Shown piece by piece: positions 35,206 through 48,895 of a stretch of 64,000 bases of DNA. The first letter of the stretch is position 1; each line of letters starts with the position of its first letter. Origin of the DNA: Prosapia bicincta (Eukaryota > Arthropoda > Insecta > Hemiptera > Cercopidae); the NCBI GenBank assembly GCA_036971475.1, contig JBAIZL010000002.1:21949567-22013566 (forward strand), written 5' to 3'. Position numbers and translations under genes: made by a program. The notes beneath the pieces were generated by a model, which had not been told where the DNA came from, searched no databases, and worked only from the letters and a program-made list of their open reading frames with translations.

Positions 35206-35930
35206 CAACAGGTGGTCGCAGAGGGGCGTGGCAATGGTGCAGGTAAGACGACAGAATTTTTAAAATGTTAGAATTACAAAACGAATTTTTTAAACTTACG
35301 TATGACTGGATCTTAACCATTACAGGACGTAAAAACACTCAACGTTGCAACTTGCCACGTAACATTGCTCACGGGCGACTGAAGCCCATGCGACTACAAA
35401 AATTTCAATATTGTTGCTTATTAATTCATTGAATTTTTTTTAATTTCCAAAGAACAACAAAACTGTCTCGTTGCCAACGTCAAAACATCCTTCCATTCTG
35501 CCCGCCCTCTCAGCACATTCTGAAAATTAAACTTTCTAAACCTCCCTAAAACGAAACAATTATTTTTAAATAGACGTGACCGCACCGCGAAAGTTCACAA
35601 GCCGCCCTTGCGGGCGGAGAGGGTGTCAAGAAGCCAAAGCGCAAACAAAGGGTAGCAAGACTACGGAGGGTAAATAACAACATTAGGGGTGTTATAATTG
35701 AATGCTTATCAGACAGTTGTCCATTATTAGGCACACAGGATGTCCAGTTCAGTACACAGATATAATATAACGAGATGCTAATTTCGGCGAAAATCATTTT
35801 CGTCTTTTCAGATCTTTTTTCAATAGATAATTCTTTAATTATATATTCGATTATTTATTTATAATCGACATACTTATAATCAATTCGTAACAGAATAGGA
35901 TCGATGGTGACATTGGAAATATAGTTCAAA
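35206..35930. other. Short gene-free segment between ACTA blocks
   Basis: Contains a less AT-rich patch (35570-35680) with an internal GCCGCCCTTGCGGGCGG inverted repeat. The part at about 35870-35930 reappears at 37155-37215 (CTTATAATCAATTYGTARYAGAATA, CGATGGTGACATT, AATATAGTT). Confidence 0.55.
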
Positions 35931-36095
35931 CTAACTAACTAAATGATTAAATAACTAAATTAACCAACTACCTAAACAACTAAATAACTAAGCGGAATTA
36001 TTAACTAGCTAATGGAACAATTAACTATATTAACTAATCAAATCACTTAAAAACTAACTAACTAAATTATCTAACTAGATAAAAACCAACTAACA
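35931..36095 (+). repeat. ACTA-type simple repeat, block 2
   Basis: About 165 bp of the same degenerate CTAACTAAAT words as block 1. Confidence 0.88.
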
Positions 36096-36259
36096 ATATT
36101 TGAAGATTGCCCTTGAAATAACAAATTTTAAGAAACTAAAAAAGCTGGTTACGGATGGAAACAAAAATATTCATGACGACTTGGAGCAACTGTTGTGTAT
36201 TTTTTATTTTTTACAAATAAAACATCTTAACAACAAAAATATTCTATTTAAATCCTTTT

Positions 36260-36291
36260 GTCCATTTCGATTGCAAAGCAATCATCTTCAG
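36260..36291 (-). ncRNA. Hammerhead-like motif with a perfect 6-bp stem II
   Basis: Minus strand: CTGAAGA (36285-36291), an extra T, GATTGC/GCAATC closing a TTT loop (36269-36283), GAAA (36265-36268). The expected ATGTACAT has drifted to ATGGACAA, so dimer pairing would be weakened. Stem I shows only two pairs. Core and stem II are the best preserved in this family. Confidence 0.45.
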
Positions 36292-36350
36292 AGCAAATTA
36301 TTACGAGAATAAGTAGTTATAACTGACAGTAGCTATTGTAATAATTTCCA

Positions 36351-36383
36351 CTGAAGATGATTGCATGACAATCGAAATGTACA
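36351..36383 (+). ncRNA. Hammerhead-like motif, right arm
   Basis: CTGAAGA (36351-36357), an extra T, GATTG...CAATC (36359-36373), GAAA (36374-36377), palindrome TGTACA (36378-36383). Stem I cannot be drawn. It lies head-to-head with the motif at 36260-36291. Confidence 0.45.
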
Positions 36384-36426
36384 CAATTATTTAAATAAGG
36401 GTTTTGGGGTTAAGGTGTTTAATTAA

Positions 36427-36699
36427 TTTAAAAAATTCCTACTTAGGCCAACGAAGAAAAATTTTATTAGATTTCCTTTTTATTAAATAACTAAAATTAA
36501 TATAAATGTGTATATACATATTGCAGAATCACAATATTAAGTGGTAAAATAGAAAACGAAATTAATTAATAAAATTATCAATGAATTGATATGTGAAAAA
36601 AACTGTATTAATATCAAGTTTTATCCACTACAAGTTTAAAAAAATGTGTTTAAACTTGAATGAATCAGTAATAAGTATTGTATTAGCGATTCAAATTTC
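36427..36699 (+). repeat. Family A2 repeat, + copy of an inverted pair
   Basis: Starts AAAAATTCCTACTTAGGCC and ends at the GATTCAAATTTC block. It has GTGTATATACATATTGCAGAATCACAATA, like 20980-21510. Its reverse complement is at 37239-37490. Confidence 0.85.
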
Positions 36700-37238
36700 A
36701 GGATGGTTTTCTTTGTTATTGTTATTTAATAACAAAAATATACGTATGAATATATAATAATACATTTAAGGTATATATTGTGTACGTATTTTCTGATGTA
36801 GTTATTTCACAATAGATACGGCGAGTTTTAAAAAAAATGACTATTTTGAAAATAGTGCAAATCAAAAGAATTAGGTAGATAAAAATTCAGCGAGTTGTTA
36901 CACTCAATACTTCAACGTGCGGGATACACAATAATAAAGGAAACCATCCTCAAATATCGATTATTAAATATCAATACATCAAACTGAGAATCTGAAACAT
37001 GTTACGTATTTTTAAAAGAACATTAAACTTCTACGAGACAATGATAGAAAATAAATATCTAAAATTAATGTTCGCCACAACGCAATACAAAATGTACAAT
37101 AAGTTGTATTTAACTTTCATTAATACGTCTTTAATTAGCTATATAATCGATATATTTCCTTATAATCAATTTGTAGTAGAATAAGAGCGATGGTGACATT
37201 GCAAATATAGTTTATACGCGTTAGTTACAAGCTTATTC

Positions 37239-37490
37239 AAAATTTGAATCGTTATTAAAATACTTTTATTCATCAACTCAAGTTCAAATAGATTTGTTGA
37301 AACTTGTAGTGGATGACAGTTTTTTTAAAATATCAATTCATTGATAATTTAATTAATTAATTTCGTTTCCTATTTTACCACTTAATATTTTGATTCTGTA
37401 ATATGTATATATACATTTATATTAATTTTAATTATTTAATAAAAAGTAAATCTAATAAAATTTTTCTTTGTTGACCTAAGTAGAAATGTT
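37239..37490 (-). repeat. Family A2 repeat, - copy of an inverted pair
   Basis: Reverse-complement match to 36427-36699, including AAACTTGTAGTGGATGA, TTTACCACTTAATATT and GACCTAAGTAG. The spacer between the two copies is about 540 bp. Confidence 0.85.
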
Positions 37491-37532
37491 TTTAGTAAAT
37501 AAACCCACTTAATGACAAAAACCTTATTTAAA

Positions 37533-37575
37533 TCCTTATGTACATTTCGATTGCAAGGAAATCATCTTTAGAGGA
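37533..37575 (-). ncRNA. Hammerhead-like motif with stem I but a core change
   Basis: Minus strand: TCCT (stem I), CTAAAGA (37565-37571; one change from CTGAAGA), GATT stem region, GAAA (37545-37548), palindrome ATGTACAT (37538-37545), A, then AGGA, which pairs perfectly with TCCT. The G-to-A change in the core would be expected to inactivate it. Confidence 0.42.
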
Positions 37576-37644
37576 AATTATTACAGGAATAACTGAATAA
37601 CCTCTTGTAACTGAATAACTGAGTTATTCTTGTAATAATTTCAT

Positions 37645-37675
37645 CTGAAGATTGCTTTGCAATAGAAATGTGCAT
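37645..37675 (+). ncRNA. Hammerhead-like motif, right arm of the second foldback
   Basis: CTGAAGA (37645-37651) is followed directly by TTGC TTT GCAA (37652-37662), then TA and GAAA (37665-37668), then TGTGCATA. The extra T plus GA before stem II are lost here, consistent with a small deletion. Confidence 0.35.
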
Positions 37676-37719
37676 AAGGATTTAAATAAGATTTTTTGAT
37701 GCTATAAGGTTTTATTTAC

Positions 37720-39039
37720 TACAAAAATATTCATAAGAATATATAATTACATTTAGGGTATAGATTATATACGTATTTTCTATATCGGTCATTCTACTAC
37801 AGCTGATTTACTGACGGTGTTTATTTTGGCGCATACAATATTTTAGAGAGCGTCAAAATTTTACGAGAAAATTAATTAATGTAAAATTAATGTTCGCCCA
37901 CACCGCAATAAAAAATGTACAATGAAGTTGTATTTATCTTCGTGAACGATGATTGGAGACGAGAGCAAAAGCAAGAGGAAATATTTATGACGTATTAGGC
38001 CAGAAGCAAGGGCTAAACTAACGGTGTGTCAACGTCTAGCGAGATGTAAAAACCCTTCTCAGCGCAGCTGCAGACAGGAAGCCCAAATAGCACTTAATAA
38101 AAACACACTCAAGGGCACGCGCTAGGCAAGAGCTCTTGGACTGAGAGAAAAAGCGTTCCCTAATCAACCTTAATTGTATTGAATGGTCTCTGCGGTAACG
38201 CAAGAGGGTAAGTGTATGGCGCTAAGCTTGTCCAGAGAGCTCTGCGACTAGTTAATGCCGAAAGAGAGTCTAGATCTAGGAGGCTGTTATCGACGAGGGG
38301 TGGGGAATAATAGTGAGGTTAAGTTGCGGTGAGAAGCTTCTTTGATTTTACGAATCATTGCACAAGCTATCATCGCCTGTGTAGTAATGTAAATACAGAT
38401 AGGATTATGGTAGGAATATTAAACCCCAAGGTGTGGGAAATAGGGACGATACATGAAATAACGTGCAGGATGAAATATTTAGGTTACAAATAACTGAAAC
38501 GCACCTCCCTTTGGGGTCCATTTGATCCCCATCCCGAAAATAAAACGTTAGCTTTCTATTGACCACAAGTGTACAGGCAACTTGCCTGACTGTGTAAATA
38601 GAAGTGTAGCAGTACTACCAACTTAGAATACAAAAGTTACCTCCAGTAAAAAAATATTTACAACTAAATTCTGATAAAGTTGAAGAGTCCACAGTGAGGT
38701 TCGAGGGACAATGTTCCCTTACTCTCTACCGGGAGCAGAAGGAGGTGTAAGAATATGGATAAGAAAGAACTGATGCACTATAGTATGACAGAATGGAAGG
38801 AGTATCCTAAATACTAGGGTAACATTATTGCACGTATGAGAAGTAATCTATGCTTTCAACTAATCGTACGCGACCCTGGTAACGGAAAGACATGATATCT
38901 AGTACATTCCCTACTAAGGGGTCTTTTGACCCTATCTTCATCCTACCTACATATATTCACATTCCTTTCATAACCGTCATACGCGATTGTAGTCATACCA
39001 AAACACTATTAAAACTAAACAAGTAATATAAAAAACAAA
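37720..39039. other. Gene-free stretch with duplicated pieces of the 36-37 kb cluster
   Basis: 37735-37815 repeats 36725-36835 and 37875-37945 repeats 37055-37115 (AAAATTAATGTTCGCC, AAAATGTACAAT, GTTGTATTTA), both in direct orientation. From 37960 to 38960 the DNA is less AT-rich and apparently unique, without a coding signal. Confidence 0.55.
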
Positions 39040-39470
39040 TTAAAGTCGGTTCCTAACTAGGCCAACAAAAACAAATTTTATTTTTGTTACTTTCTTATTA
39101 AAATCATTTAATATAAATGAAGTAGCTTAATCTCTGCGTTAAAACAACTTTTTTATCACACAACATATAATATTAAATTAACATTTTATCAAATCTTATG
39201 TTATCACTTATTTTAAGACAAATAGGACGAAATAACTATATTGCATACCTTGTCCCTTTTGTGAAATGTTTTTCTCCCGTATAAAACTAAAATTAATTAT
39301 TAAATTTATTTATTAAATTAATATTTGAAAAAAAGTAATAATATCAAGTGTCACATTTAAAAAAAAATGTATTTAACTTGAGAGGATGAATAAAAAGTAT
39401 TTTATTAAAGATTAAAAATCTGAAAAGATATATATAAGGAGAGTGTGAACTAATACGAGGAATTGATAAA
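39040..39470 (+). repeat. Family A repeat, near full length
   Basis: TTAAAGTCGGTTCCTAACTAGG, CTTATGTTATCACTTATTTTAAG, CATACCTTGTCCCTTTTGTG, ATGTATTTAACTTGAGAGGATG, TATATAAGGAGAGTGTGAAC. The CAGCTG words have decayed (AACAACTTTTTTATCAC). Confidence 0.88.
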
Positions 39471-39529
39471 ATATTGAATTACCCCTCTCTACCTAAATTA
39501 GTATGGTGTCTACTATCTCAGAATATGAT

Positions 39530-40200
39530 GAGTATGCGCGCGCGTGTGTGTGTGTGTGTGTGGTTTGTGTTTTAATTTTTTTATTTTGTATGAGTATGTA
39601 GTTTTGTTTAGGGGTAATGAGTAAATACTTCAAGGTAAACCGAGGTCGCAGGGATCCGTCTACCTGCTATACATACAAGGATTGGAAACGTTTTAGCAAT
39701 GAAAGCATTAAGTGTTTCTTATTCTTTAACAAAACGTTTGGAGCGCATGGTACTGTAATTTAATTCCTTCTAACTTTGGTTAACAGGAGCAGGACGAACG
39801 ATTCCGCTATCGATTGCCAGGGAAACCTAGATTCCGGAATTTGAAATGCCAAAGTTCGTCCGGCTACAAGATAGAGGCGGTCAGAGGGGTTGAAGATCGC
39901 TGATTCAACAACCCTGTGTCAACTCGTTAGTTGTTTCAACCCTTGAAATCATGTTACACCCCATAAAACCGACCCCAGCGCGTATTAACATACTCCGCCG
40001 TGCCCGGACATTTCTTTGCTGAAAGCAATGGCTTCGGATTGTTGAGATGTTGCACGGAATTACTACTTGACGCCCGCCTGCAAAACGTTCCGACCCCCGG
40101 AGTGAAAAATCTATAGTTGGGCCTTTACAATACAGTTTTACAATAAAGTATTATATTTGTGTCTATTTTTAAGGTTAGCTTGTAAGATAAAGATAATAAT
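39530..40200. other. GT microsatellite followed by a CpG-bearing unique block
   Basis: GCGCGCGTGTGTG lies at about 39536-39560. 39780-40110 is GC-richer and apparently single-copy, with TTGAAGATCGCTGATTCAACAACCC forming a short inverted repeat and GTTTCAACCCTT nearby. Possible regulatory DNA; not provable here. Confidence 0.45.
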
Positions 40201-40234
40201 TAATATTTCGAACTGATTCACAGTCAGTAATTTA

Positions 40235-40450
40235 TTGACACGCGTTTAGATTACGACGGCGTCATCTTCAGTGAGGTATAACTGTTTCAAAATATAAATT
40301 CTAACTTGAGTTGTAATGTAGGTTTTGAAGTAGTTACATCTTACTGACGATGATGATGGCAGTGTGACTCAAACGCGTTTCGATGACAATGGCATCATCT
40401 TCAGTGATGCTTCTGAATCTAAATTCGTCTTGAGATGTTGAAGAAGTTAT
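40235..40450. repeat. ACGCGT-type motif cluster (three related copies)
   Basis: Three CTGANGA-type motifs within about 220 bp. Minus strand 40240-40271: CTGAAGA and ACGCGT kept but GAAA is TAAA. Plus strand at about 40344-40378: CTGACGA, GATGATGGCAGTGTGA, then CAAACGCGT with GAAA lost. Minus strand 40373-40404 is listed separately. The + and - motifs share the same ACGCGT at 40373-40378, so they meet head-to-head at their palindrome. Fragments continue to about 40470. Confidence 0.7.
40366..40407 (-). ncRNA. Hammerhead-like motif (ACGCGT type)
   Basis: Minus strand: TCA, CTGAAGA (40398-40404), an extra T, GATG...CATC stem II (40382-40396), GAAA (40378-40381), palindrome ACGCGT (40373-40378), T in the cleavage position, then TGA pairing with TCA (3-bp stem I). 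Fits the diminished stem III hammerhead layout. Confidence 0.5.
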
Positions 40451-40840
40451 ATCTTAATAACGATGATGATGTAAGTACAGCTTAACTATCCTCTCTAACT
40501 ATTCTTGCATTTACAAAGCTCCGTCAACCGGTCTATTATAAACTAATTCATAGTTCCGTCAACTTGTCTATTACCAACAACTTCAGAGTCCCATCAAACT
40601 GTCTATATCAAGCTCCACCAACGACTTCTGTTCTGCAAGTTCTGTCTATCATGCAGGAGTCTTCTGTTTTATGAATCTATCACATTAAGGTCTAGGACTT
40701 ATTCTATCGTTGCATTTGCCTTCCACTTTCATATGTTGCGGTGGTATTCTTTCTTGGTAGATTCTTACCGCTTGGACGTTTCAAATCATTTTCTTACTCG
40801 TGATTTTTTATTGGTTCTTGTATTTGTTTTGAAACTTGTG

Positions 40841-40883
40841 ACTCAAATGCGTTTCGATGACAATGCCATCATCTTCAGGGAGT
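40841..40883 (-). ncRNA. Hammerhead-like motif (ACGCAT variant)
   Basis: Minus strand: CTGAAGA (40872-40878), an extra T, GATGGC ATT GTCATC (40856-40870; 6 bp with one G-U), GAAA (40852-40855), ACGCAT, then TTGAGTC. ACTC just upstream can pair with GAGT, one base off on each side. The DNA outside also resembles the 40.3 kb copy (TTGTGACTCAAA). Confidence 0.48.
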
Positions 40884-41115
40884 TATAACCATTTAGAAAT
40901 CTAAATTACATCTTGAGTTTTAATGTAGATTTTGAAGTAGAGCTAGTTATTTATCTCTGATCTCCGATGGGAATGAAGAAAGTATTTGGGAACACGGAGA
41001 AATTTTAAAAAAAAGTGTCAAGTGATGCCCCAAAAATTAAAACTTTGAAAAACAAAAACACCTTAATTATTACTATTTTTTTTAAATTGTGGTTTAGAAT
41101 TTTATTCCCCATCGT

Positions 41116-44074
<2,959 letters not shown>

Positions 44075-44355
44075 ACTTATAAAGTACTAGATCAAAGTAC
44101 TTAATGTATAAAGAAAATAAACACATTAATCTAGTTACTCGTACTTTTTATTAAAAAACAGTAATATGTGAATATTCAGGGAAACATACATTTTTTGTAT
44201 ATAAATATTTTAGTTTTAAGTCATGTCCTACAATTCACCAATTTTTAAATAATTTTCTTGAAAAAATCCACTGGTCTAGATTTGATGCTTGGATATTCAT
44301 TTTGGTTTTTAATTCTGGGGGTGAGGTGCCTCCCTTTTCCCCGGGCATGGGCACC
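44075..44355 (+). repeat. Family E dispersed repeat, copy 2
   Basis: Second copy of 15440-15725, with GTACTTAATGTATAAAG, AAAAAATCCACTGGTCTAG and CCCCGGGCATGGGCACCCA. Here the palindrome TGGGCGCCCA is mutated. A minus-strand frame of 91 codons (44235-44510) starts outside and runs through it, without recognised domains. Confidence 0.8.
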
Positions 44356-44359
44356 CAAG

Positions 44360-45405
44360 AGTGTGGCAAAGCTAGGTACACTTCGTCAACATTCTTTTTT
44401 TCTCCATCTTTATTCTCCTTAAACTTTCCACAAACACGCTGACGGATGTCATTTATTGCGTACAAGTGCAAGGAACGTTCCTTGGATGCTGGACGCAACG
44501 GGTGCTTCAATAAATCGTAAAAATCGATTTACCGTAATTAAAATGCTTTTCAAGTCAAGCTATCAGAGATCAATCACATCGAGGGCTATTAACACCTAGG
44601 CCCGCGGAGGTCGGGGGTCAGGTTCTGACCTCACTGCCCACCTGGCCTCAAACGTCTCTCGTAAATCACAATCACGCCGAATTGTCCAACGTGGCTATTT
44701 TAAATGCACCGGGATATTTCGTTTTAGCGGTTGCGCAACCTGGCCGTAATGGAATTAAGTACAGTTTTAGATAGGAGCGCGTAGTAGACACGTTTTTTGA
44801 TTACTGTATTCAAATTGAACGGGCAATAAAATTACAAGGTTTTTGTGGGCATTTACTTACCGTCCATCATGTAGATTTGAAAATGAGATTCCTGAAAATA
44901 AAGAAAAATACCTCTTTACGTGAAAATCGTTTTTTTGTAAATAGAAAAAAACCCGTTCTTAAAATCTAAATACGCTTTTAACTGTGAAAAAAAATAAAAT
45001 ATTCCAAATGGAATTCTGAGTGGGAGTATATAACTAACTTGAGCGATTCCTGGAACATATCGTCCATACTTGGTTCCAGCCGATTCAACAGTTTACCTTT
45101 CCAATACTTACTCGTTTCCGTAGATATCATTAAGGACATTATCTTCGTATGGGAGTTATGACTCCTTTAGAGGTTTAAACGCGATCAGTCACTGTGAAGG
45201 CTACGGAAACGGCTGTTAAAATAACTTATAGAATCAAGGTAGGTCCTTAACCTTGATAAACCTAAACCTTAATAACATAAAGAAAACATCACGAGTGCAG
45301 GACGTTCTCTCTAACGAATCTATCCTTTGCACCCAGTGTAAGCAGAAAGACATACAATTTGTAATAAAGATAGCATTAATGAAAATTGCCGTTGTTCCCT
45401 AATTC
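44360..45405. other. Gene-free stretch with a CpG-bearing block
   Basis: 44560-44770 is GC-rich for this window and contains AGGTTCTGACCT, an inverted arrangement of AGGTC half sites, plus AATCACAATCACGCC. No repeat copy seen. Regulatory potential is conjecture. Confidence 0.4.
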
Positions 45406-45760
45406 CCTAATTTTAGGGGCTCCTGCGGGCTAGGAGCTCGCTAGTGACACAAAGTCTTGCAGACTATGAGTACCACAGTGATAGGACCTCAAGCAAGCTA
45501 GATGTTCACTAATAATAGGAGCTCCTAAAGGCGGTGGGTTACCTAGTCTTATGAGCTCTTGTAACCTAAGAGTTTGCTATTGATAGGAAGTCCTGTAGGC
45601 TAGAAGGTGTCTAGTGATAGTGCGGGACTCGGAGTTGCAAACTAGGAGATCCGTAGTGATAGGAACTCTTTCAGGCTAGGTCCTCCCTAGTGATTGGAAT
45701 TCTTGCAGTTTCACAGGGATAGAAGCGCCTGCAGGCTAGTGGCATGAGCTCCTACAGACA
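45405..45760 (+). repeat. Degenerate minisatellite with AGGAGCTC words
   Basis: Repeated blocks of GGAGCTCCTGCAGGCTAG, GCTCGCTAGTGA and GATAGGAACTC at roughly 35-60-bp spacing, strongly diverged. Each unit contains short palindromes (GAGCTC, CTGCAG, CTAG). Confidence 0.75.
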
Positions 45761-45764
45761 GGGT

Positions 45765-47090
45765 AGCTTTCCTGAAATAAATTGCTCTCTATATGAACCA
45801 ATGAAATACGGCTACAGCTATCCTTATATTTAGCCACGCGAGCGCTCGCGCGCGTGTGTGTGTGAGTGGAGGAGAGTTGTGCGAGGGACGTCAAACGTCC
45901 CTCTGTAGCAACGACTAGCCTGTACAAGCCCGAGTGAAAAAGAACACCTGAATACCAGGGACTTCTATATGTCCAATAGTCAACTAGTTTTCATATCGTT
46001 CATTGTCCTTTTCATTGTGAGACAGAACCTCGACTTTGTAACTCGAATGGTCTAAGACGTAGGCCTACATACATTTATTTTGATGTCTCGTAAATTGATA
46101 AAAGTTGAAAAAGTTTCATAAAATATGTTCCGATTTCTAACACGACTGGGAAGTAATTTTCGCAAACATCCTCCCACGGCGTTACGACAGTAGCCGAATC
46201 GAATCGGACGATGGGTTCGGCTTTCTCCGACGAATTAGTGTAAATATGCAAAAATACGTTGGGAAGTGAGGAAGCTGTACATTTCCCACCGGCCAGCTTG
46301 TGAACGTCGCCCGTGACGAGTTTCCATAGTGTCGTACGTAGCCGTCGTGCATTCGTCACGGCACGCTAATACGCTGCAGTAATTGGATTGCTGTTTAGCG
46401 AATGACGATGAATAATTGTATGAAAAATCATTTTGGGTTATGACGTTCCGAGTGAGAATGTCTTCGAAACCCGTTCTGAATCATTGCGTTCCGCTTTCAC
46501 TCGATTTTCTAGTTTATGAAATTAATTTCGTTTTTTTAATAGACAAAACGAGTTCCCAGGTTCAGAACCTAATCTGCGTTCGTATGTGTGTTTCTACATC
46601 AGATAATGCATTGCTGATGACATCACGATCGACACATTTTTTCTCTTATTCGTCCACGTAACTCCAAATAAAACAATGAATCAACACTAGACAAACATTT
46701 ATAATCAACTACAATGGATTGTTTCTAAAATAATGATTAAAAATTGTAAAGTATATCCCTTTCTGGAAATGGTGAATTTTAGCAAAACGTCAACGCTTTA
46801 GGTTTAACCCCAGGATATTTATATTCGAATATTTTCAGAGGATAAGGGGTAAAAGCTCTTTGTGATAAGATACTTGATAAAGCTCTTTATGCTTGATAGA
46901 AGTGACTTTGTCCAAGTAACCCGATTCCCGCAGGATTAAGGGACATTCGTGTCCCTCCCTTTATGTAACATAACATAACATGATCATCCTATCCTAGCTA
47001 ACTTAATCTAATTTTAATTAAATCAGTTAAAAATGTTAACAATTGAATATTTACGTTGGAATAAAAGGCCCAAAATAGTGGAAACATTTA
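45765..47090. other. Gene-free stretch; CpG-bearing block at 46130-46530
   Basis: A GCGAGCGCTCGCGCGCGTGT run lies at 45838-45860. 46130-46400 has many CpG and few repeats. A 94-codon minus-strand frame (46075-46359) runs through it, but I recognise no domain, splice context or homologue, so I do not call it a gene. Confidence 0.45.
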
Positions 47091-47094
47091 GTAT

Positions 47095-47580
47095 GCGGAC
47101 CAAAAAGTATGTTTGCGGTGCCTAAAAGTATTTTTGTGGAAGCATTAAAATATGTTAGTGGGGCCTCAAAGTACGTTTGTATGGACTCAAAATACATTTG
47201 TGGGGCCAAAAGGGTACGATTTTTGGGCCACAAAGCACGTTTGTGCGGGCCGCAAAGTATGTATGTGGGTATCTCAAAGTATGATTGTGGGAGCCTCAAT
47301 ATATCTGTGTGGGGCCTCAAAGTACGTTTGTAGGGCCAAAGATGGGTTTTTTGTGCTACAAAGCATGTTTATGGCGGCTTCAGAGTATGTTTGTGGATAT
47401 CTCAAAGTATGATTGTAGGAGCTTCAAAATATGTTTGTGGGGCTATAAAGTATGTTTCTGGGACCTCAAAGAATGTTTTTGGACTCTGAAAGTACGTTTG
47501 TAGGGCCAAAGAATACATATTGGGTCACAAAATATTTTTGTGGGAGCTTCAAAGTATGTTTTTGGGGTCTCAAAAAATAC
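47095..47580 (+). repeat. Minisatellite of ~27-bp units with a higher-order pattern
   Basis: Units of the form GCCTCAAAGTATGTTTGTGGG recur about 17 times with frequent substitutions. The variant CAAAGTACGTTTGTAGGGCCAAAG recurs near 47310 and 47488, suggesting a longer-period arrangement. Because the unit is close to a multiple of three, several frames stay open on both strands; none is convincing. Confidence 0.9.
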
Positions 47581-47589
47581 CCACATAGA

Positions 47590-48895
47590 TTTATATGAAG
47601 ATCACAACTGCTTCTGTGCAAGGGGCAAAACGTCCGTGACTGAGGGCAACTTTAGTGAAGCCACTTATCAACCTGAGCTATGATTATTCCAATCAAACAA
47701 CTCCAGAGGGGATTCATTAATTATCTCCCCCCCCCATTAGCAGGTGATAACGTGATGGTAGGTTTGTAAAGCGCAGAGAAATTGAATTATTCGAAAGATT
47801 ACATAAAGGGTGTTACGGAATACAAAAACCAAATCTTGCTATATATCCAAGTGATAAAACACTTGTTTGCTGAAATGAGTGATTGCACACCTGGAAATTT
47901 AGATTTTACTAGTTTACACTCCTTTTACTATAACACTCCTTGATCACTTGTAACAAAGAGTAGAGACTCGTCAAAAAAACCTCGGGGAGTTATTTTAAAA
48001 AAATCCGTTTTTGAAGCTCGGAACACTGTGAAAAACTAGAGTTTCCACTTCATTAAGTTGAAATATTCCTAAAATTAACTTTTTCGAGGATACTTTTCGA
48101 TACTCAACATTTCTTAATCATTAATTGTGAAGAAAATCATTTTTAGAAAGTTTTAAATAAAATGTAGCTTCCGAAATAATGTATTAAAAAAAAAAAAAAA
48201 TTAAAATAACAAATTGAAAGGCCTCTAAGTATAACCTCTTTGTACTTACACTCTATAATCGATTTTGGGATCAGCCTAACGTAACAATTAACTGCAATTA
48301 GTTTTCACCAGTCTAATAGAAATGTCAGTTAATTAATAGTTTAATATTGTTAATAAAATATGAGTTTATAATTTTACAGCTAGTTGTAGAAAGTTCTTCA
48401 CATTTTCCTGTCTGACCTTCGGAATTATAGCCAAGGTCAATGAAACCAAAGCATCTGAATTAAATTGAAAAGCCCGCCCGCAAACATCAACCCCTAACGT
48501 CATCCGATTGTCAAAAGATTTGCTTTGATAAGGGAAGCTAAAAAAGTACGTACATCCCCCAGTAATAACGGAACCCACCCTCTGTGAGTCAGCACCCTCT
48601 TATTATCAATCTGTGTCTTTTACAATACACCCTCGCTGACCGCGAACACACGCTCGCGGCTGTTTTAGCACGATGAAATGTCAGGGGTGGAAGAGAGGGG
48701 GGTTGCATATCTTATAACACTCGCTTTGTAAGGGAGCCAGTTCTTTCCACCAGTGTTTAGCTGTGCGCCTTGTGTATTTTTCTGCTGAATATAAAAAGTC
48801 TTAATTAAAGTATTAAAATGAAAAATAATGGTCATAATAGGGTCAGTTGCAGAATCTTTGCGTATTACGTGAATAAATAAACAAGTATAAAAACA
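47590..48895. other. Gene-free stretch
   Basis: Ordinary AT-rich DNA with a C-run near 47728 and an A-run near 48185. A less AT-rich patch is at 48580-48700. Nothing recognised. Confidence 0.5.

Larger units (their letters stand above)
36240..36405. repeat. Foldback element (TGTACA type), copy in the 36 kb cluster
   Basis: Left arm (about 36245-36306) and right arm (about 36337-36400) are reverse complements: TTTAAATCCTTTTGTCCATT against AATGTACACAATTATTTAAA, ATCATCTTCAG against CTGAAGATGAT, and ATTATTAC against GTAATAAT. A head-to-head motif pair is listed separately. Confidence 0.85.
37520..37700. repeat. Foldback element (ATGTACAT type), second copy of the cluster
   Basis: Arms at about 37522-37588 and 37629-37690 are reverse complements (CTTATTTAAATCCTTATGTA against GTGCATAAGGATTTAAATAA). 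With the partner at 36240-36405 it flanks the inverted A2 pair, giving a large compound palindrome. Confidence 0.85.

Noticed and set aside
46075..46359. 94-codon minus-strand frame in CpG-bearing DNA
   Set aside because: CpG-rich DNA has fewer stops by chance; no domain recognised.
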